From Thermomicrobiaceae bacterium (GTDB taxonomy: Bacteria > Chloroflexota > Chloroflexia > Thermomicrobiales > Thermomicrobiaceae), in the NCBI GenBank assembly GCA_007124395.1, contig SLFF01000103.1:1-5933 (forward strand): a stretch of DNA of 5,933 nucleotides, in the 5' to 3' direction. Below are positions 5,801 through 5,933 of the stretch, piece by piece; position 1 is the stretch's first letter; the number at the start of each line of letters is the position of its first letter. The translations under genes and the position numbers were made by a program. The notes beneath the pieces were generated by a model. It was not told the origin of the DNA. It searched no databases and saw only the letters and a program-made list of their open reading frames with translations.

Positions 5801-5933
5801 TGGCTGAATCATTGCCTGTTCCTTCGGACGTTCGCTGGCAACTGGAGCGGCTGGTTTCGAGTCTCCAGTCGATACTTCGATCCAGCTTTCGGGGCATCTA
5901 TCTGCACGGCTCGCTGGCGATGGACTGCTTCAA
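5800..5933 (+). CDS. Nucleotidyltransferase-fold protein, N-terminal fragment (cut by window end)
   Basis: An open frame of 44 codons runs off the window. It starts at an ATG that shares one base with the preceding stop (TGATG), so it is probably translationally coupled to the YqeB-like gene. The visible part ends with FRGIYLHGSLAMDCF (residues 30-44), which matches the start of the polymerase-beta nucleotidyltransferase motif (G37-S38). This pattern is typical of aminoglycoside adenylyltransferase-like and DUF4111-type proteins, in which an Asp-x-Asp metal motif follows about ten residues later. That motif lies beyond the window, so activity cannot be judged. The residue after HGSLAM is aspartate where glycine is usual in this family. 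It could be an antibiotic-modifying enzyme or a housekeeping nucleotidyltransferase. It is not the MobA/MocA family that would make a molybdenum cofactor dinucleotide. Confidence 0.7.
   Translation, partial: MAESLPVPSDVRWQLERLVSSLQSILRSSFRGIYLHGSLAMDCF

Noticed and set aside
4901..5812. Long minus-strand frames (303 codons, and 245 codons at 4848-5585) opposite the YqeB-like gene
   Set aside because: The plus-strand protein has clear family signatures, a ribosome site and operon spacing. The antisense products are arginine/serine-rich low-similarity sequences typical of shadow frames.

Overview
The window is about 5.9 kb of compact bacterial DNA, roughly 60% GC by eye. It has tightly packed genes, frequent GTG starts and a strikingly high density of GATC/CGATCG. 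Nothing fixes the taxon. A Chloroflexota (Thermomicrobia-like) or similar free-living heterotroph is my best guess, with low confidence. No rRNA, tRNA, CRISPR array, insertion sequence or integrase is visible.

Layout: two divergent gene blocks flank a short regulatory region. On the minus strand, reading leftwards, lie a sugar-phosphate isomerase/epimerase-like TIM-barrel protein (2102 to 1224) and a membrane-dipeptidase-family (M19) metallohydrolase (1115 to 60). They look like a small catabolic pair. On the plus strand, reading rightwards, lies a molybdenum block. It holds a one-component regulator with an XRE helix-turn-helix and a periplasmic-binding-protein-like sensor domain (2293-3477), a molybdate-binding lipoprotein ModA (3506-4324), the permease ModB (4321-4956) and a YqeB/EF2563-type molybdenum-hydroxylase maturation protein (5006-5800). 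A nucleotidyltransferase-fold gene begins at 5800 and is cut by the window end. Bases 1-59 hold no callable gene.

The 200-bp divergent region (about 2103-2292) holds a plausible sigma-70-like promoter for the plus block. It also has a perfect 13-bp palindrome just downstream of that promoter, a candidate autoregulatory operator, and a tandem CAGATG repeat nearer the isomerase gene.

How the genes fit together: ModA and ModB import molybdate (or tungstate), the regulator probably senses the oxyanion in the cytoplasm, and the YqeB-like protein probably helps mature a molybdenum hydroxylase encoded elsewhere. The usual ATPase gene modC is not between modB and the next gene. Most genes here belong to recognisable families. 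The items most worth checking are the missing modC, the coupling of Mo transport to a YqeB-like protein and a nucleotidyltransferase, the palindromic operator, and the 9-codon mini-ORF stitched by TGATG junctions between the regulator and modA.
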